Of a stretch of 64,000 bases of DNA, positions 60,996 to 64,000 are shown piece after piece. Below the pieces are notes generated by a model. The model was not told where the DNA came from and made no database searches. It saw only the letters and a program-made list of their open reading frames with translations. Origin of the DNA: Himantopus leucocephalus (lineage: Eukaryota > Chordata > Aves > Charadriiformes > Recurvirostridae); contig RSEF01000031.1 of assembly GCA_003993805.1 (NCBI GenBank), positions 26,810,058-26,874,057 on the forward strand. Reading direction: 5' to 3'. Position numbers and translations under genes: made by a program. How positions within the stretch are numbered: position 1 is the first letter of the stretch; each line of letters starts with the position of its first letter.

Positions 60996-63900
60996 CCTCA
61001 AATCTGTGACCTTGTCTCAGCTCTTTTGTGATGCTGAGGTCGTCGTGCTTCTTGTGTAATCGTACAGAACATTTACACTTAAGAGGTGACCCAAAAAAAA
61101 CCTCTGCAGAAGTGCACATTTTATCTTGTTACCTAGCAGTGGGAAGTGTTTGCTTTACATTGAGATGTCCTGTTACTGGAGAATGTTTCATTTCGTGTCT
61201 TCCAAAACAGAGAATGACTGCGTGAAACCACTAAAATCATGTCTCCCTATTGAAAGAACTAGCCGTCAGGGTTCCTGGCAGCGGAATATAATGTGGGGAG
61301 CTTTCTGTGGAGTTGTACTGGTTTATACCTTGCTGAGACCTGACTCGGGTGGAGTGAGCATTTCTGGTGAATACTTCGCACAAGACGTGAGTAACCATTC
61401 ACTTCTGCCAACCCAAAAGCAAGCTTTTACCTACTAAATTCTGCACGTTGTCTTTCAGTCATTCAGAGCAGGGGTACTCATCTCAGCACCCCTGATCTCC
61501 TGAAGTTTTTTGGAGATGGTTCACCCTCTGCCTTTCCGAGCCTGCAGCAGTGGCTTAGTGACACAAAGTTAGCCACAGGCCGTAGCACTGGTGATAGCAG
61601 AGAGTGTTGGCCCTTCAGTACTGCTTTGCTCCGCATTGTGTCTGCAAGCACGTAGGGCCATTGCTTTGTACTGGGTTGGTATAGGTTGGTATAGCTTCAA
61701 GGTAGGTTTTGGAGTCTCACAAAAAAAGCCTATGCTTCCCGCGTGTTGTCTTTGCATCCTCTCTGTCTAACTGCTGGTGGCTGAGAAGTGGAAAGCCTTG
61801 TTGGATTGTTTCACATATTATTGTAAGAGAATTTAAAGCCAGAGGTGAGGAGGATATTTTCTTCAGCTTCTGGTTTCTAATTACATCAGTTACAGCCCTG
61901 CCTTCTTAGTTGCTAAAAGTACAAGCATGAACTGGAAAAGAATGAGATAATCCGTGGTAAAGCATGCTGAATAAAGATCTCCATTCAGATCTTTACCTTT
62001 TATCCCGAGTTCCTAATGCCAAGAATTAATGCTATTTGAAAATACACAATGAATGTGCCCTACTGTGGGCATCCAAGATAATCCTAATTGCTTTAAATGT
62101 TAGTGAGAAGGGTAGGTGTTTGAGAAGGGGGAAAGGGCTGTACTGTGAAATAGTATATCTGTGTTAAGAGACACAGGACATGTTTTTGATTCCAGATCCT
62201 TAGGCTTGTTTTTATTTTTGCATTGAAGAGCAACTCTGCGCATTGCTCTTGAAACTTCTTGTCAGCAGGAAAATATCCGCAGACATACGTATCTAGAACA
62301 GGACTGGTTGCCCTTGTGTTAATAACATGCAAAGCAGAAAAGGGGCACCACTCCCATTTTCTCCTAAGTTGGTCCGCATTACGGTTGGCACAGAACAGTC
62401 CACAACATATTGATCAAAGCAAAAATCGCGAAGACATTTCAGCTGGTGTATGTAATACATGGAGTTAGTTTTAAGGCAGATCTATAGCTGCGTTTTCATT
62501 AGCCCCTTGTAATTATTTGGTATCAGCCTCCCTGTTAGACTAATGTCTCGTCTTACTCTCTGCTGTGCCTAACACTGCTTCTAAGAAGCCTGCACCCGTG
62601 CTATGTTGTGGTGACCAGCTGCAGTGAGCAGAAACCGTTGGCTTCAGGTGGGCTTCCAGAATTTGTCCCTGTGGGAGCCATCACCTGGTCCCCATCTGTG
62701 ATGAAGCCCAAGGGATAGGAGGAGAAGGTCAATCCATGTAGAATATTTTTACCACATTTATGCACTTGCAGGTGTTGGCAGGAATTCTCAATCAGTAGGA
62801 ACCATTTCATCCCAGCATTCATCCTGAACAAGAGAGATGTGAGGAAGGAGATGGCAATGTGGTTTTTAGGTTAGTTCACACAAAGTAGAAGGAAAAGAAC
62901 TAAAAGGTGTTGGGGATTCACTGAGTGTGTATGTCCTTCAGAAACATGAGCTACTGCAGCTTTACAAAACACAAATCTGTGTTCGAAGGAAATCTTGGAA
63001 ACACAGCCGATGAAGGTTTGTCTCTTAATTTTCTTAAGGTTTTGCAGCTTCTCTGTGGCCTTCTGGCAGGAGCTCATCAAGCCATAGGCTCCTGACTGCT
63101 GGTGTCTTTGATCTTTACAGAGTGGAGTACCAGAGTATGAGAACAGCCCTTGGGTGGCTGGTGTACGAAGAACAGCCTGCCGTTAATGCTGGTTTCTTCA
63201 CCCTAGTGTAAGTCAGTAGTCCTCCATCTTTTCAAATAGCGCATTCACACAGGAATGAATCACATGAGAGGTTCAGTGGAGATAGATAGATTTTCTTTTT
63301 GACCTTTTGTTAACTAACTCTGTGCTTAAAGAGTTCAACATTTGGGTTAAGCACTCCAAGGTGAGAGGCAGCTGAATGGAGATTGCTTAGGATAACTTAA
63401 CTTGGCCTTTCTGCACGTGTTTGCATCGAGGTTTCATCTTGCCCATCTTATGATGATCTACAGCAATGTCAGGACAGACCCTGACACTCTTTTCACCACT
63501 CCAATGCTTTCTTCACGGTAGCAAAGTTGTGTTTTTCTCTCGCTCTCTTTTTTTGTGTGTTTTCTTCTCAGTTGCTGAGCCAGCATCTGCGATGATTCTG
63601 ATGGTTCACTGATTGTGAGTGCCTGGGTTTGCAGCGGTTACTGTTTAGGGGGGGGTTGTTGGTTGCTTGGTTGATTTGGTTTGGTTTTTTTGACCTAATG
63701 CTTTCTCAGGCAGTCACCATGTGTGTTATGGTAGTTGCTGTAGCGTGGCAGGCTGTTTGCTGGCAGTGGGTTGTAGAGACAGCCCTCCGGGGTCAATCTG
63801 AGCAGTGGAGTGCCAGAGTACCATCGACTTGGGTGGAAACTGGGCAGTGTTTTCATGGTGAATTCGGCCCACGGTATTTCCAGGCCACCAAGCCAGCCTG

Positions 63901-64000
63901 TCTTCAGAGCATTGGCAGTCACCCTGCAGTGTCCGGTAGCGGCACTGAGAAGACTGGTGCCAGTCCTTGAGATGGTAACCTGGGGAGAGTGCCAACGCCA

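Larger units (their letters stand above)
42546..64000 (+). other. DMRT1: DMRT1 intron 4 (5' part; continues beyond the window)
   Basis: From the exon 4 donor to the window end (21.4 kb) I searched for the expected terminal exon, a short Ser-rich then acidic C-terminus, and found no matching acceptor or peptide, so the intron is read as continuing. It contains CR1 remnants (45166-45290 antisense; 59290-59702 sense), MIR-like pieces (47008-47070, 60345-60415), (TA)n and AT tracts (51578-51599, 60947-60995) and a poly-G/N (55392-55410). All other stretches hold short open frames with no recognisable product. An unrecognised exon cannot be fully excluded. Confidence 0.75.

Noticed and set aside
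1..64000. Search for MHM-type tandem repeats, endogenous retroviral LTRs, tRNA genes and CRISPR arrays
   Set aside because: No long tandem array, paired LTRs, tRNA B-box with matching A-box, or spaced direct-repeat array was seen by eye.

Overview
The window looks like a piece of an avian genome, almost certainly the Z-linked DMRT1 locus. Two lines of evidence support this. First, four exons on the + strand join, with canonical splice sites and matching phases, into the first 308 residues of a DMRT1-type DM-domain protein. Second, the interspersed repeats are of the kind seen in birds and other sauropsids: truncated CR1 LINE 3' ends, one CR1 reverse-transcriptase fragment and a few very old MIR-type SINEs. 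No mammalian L1 or Alu-like sequence was recognised. The 3' end of the CR1 copy at about 4.92 kb resembles the young CR1-J-type consensus common in neoavian birds, but the species cannot be fixed from this alone.

Layout. Bases 1-7.99 kb are 5' flanking DNA with no recognisable gene. They hold a homeobox-motif-rich candidate regulatory block near 1.06-1.24 kb, one antisense CR1 tail and several low-complexity tracts. Bases 7.99-9.23 kb are a strong CpG island containing the promoter and DMRT1 exon 1 (CDS 8494-8790, the whole zinc-binding DM core). Intron 1 (2.8 kb) contains a suspicious 44-bp exact duplication around an N. Exon 2 is 11600-11780. Intron 2 (20.4 kb) contains three CR1 remnants. 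Exon 3 is 32140-32423. Intron 3 (10 kb) contains two consecutive antisense MIR remnants. Exon 4 is 42383-42545. From 42546 to the end lies what I read as the 5' part of intron 4. The last coding exon (short, C-terminal) was not found and is presumed to lie downstream.

Only one protein-coding gene is supported. All other open frames are isolated, lack recognisable domains or splice context, and fit chance open frames in non-coding or GC-rich DNA. DMRT1 is a DM-domain transcription factor of the gonad and, as the dosage-sensitive Z-linked gene, the leading male sex determinant in birds. The intact reading frame and zinc ligands argue that this is a functional copy and not a decayed W-linked one.

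The sequence has four single-N positions (422, 8402, 9945, 55406). Three directly follow long homopolymers and one sits in the exact tandem duplication. These look like assembly or polishing artefacts, and one of them lies 92 bp upstream of the start codon. No novel multi-gene system was found. The most interesting leads are regulatory.
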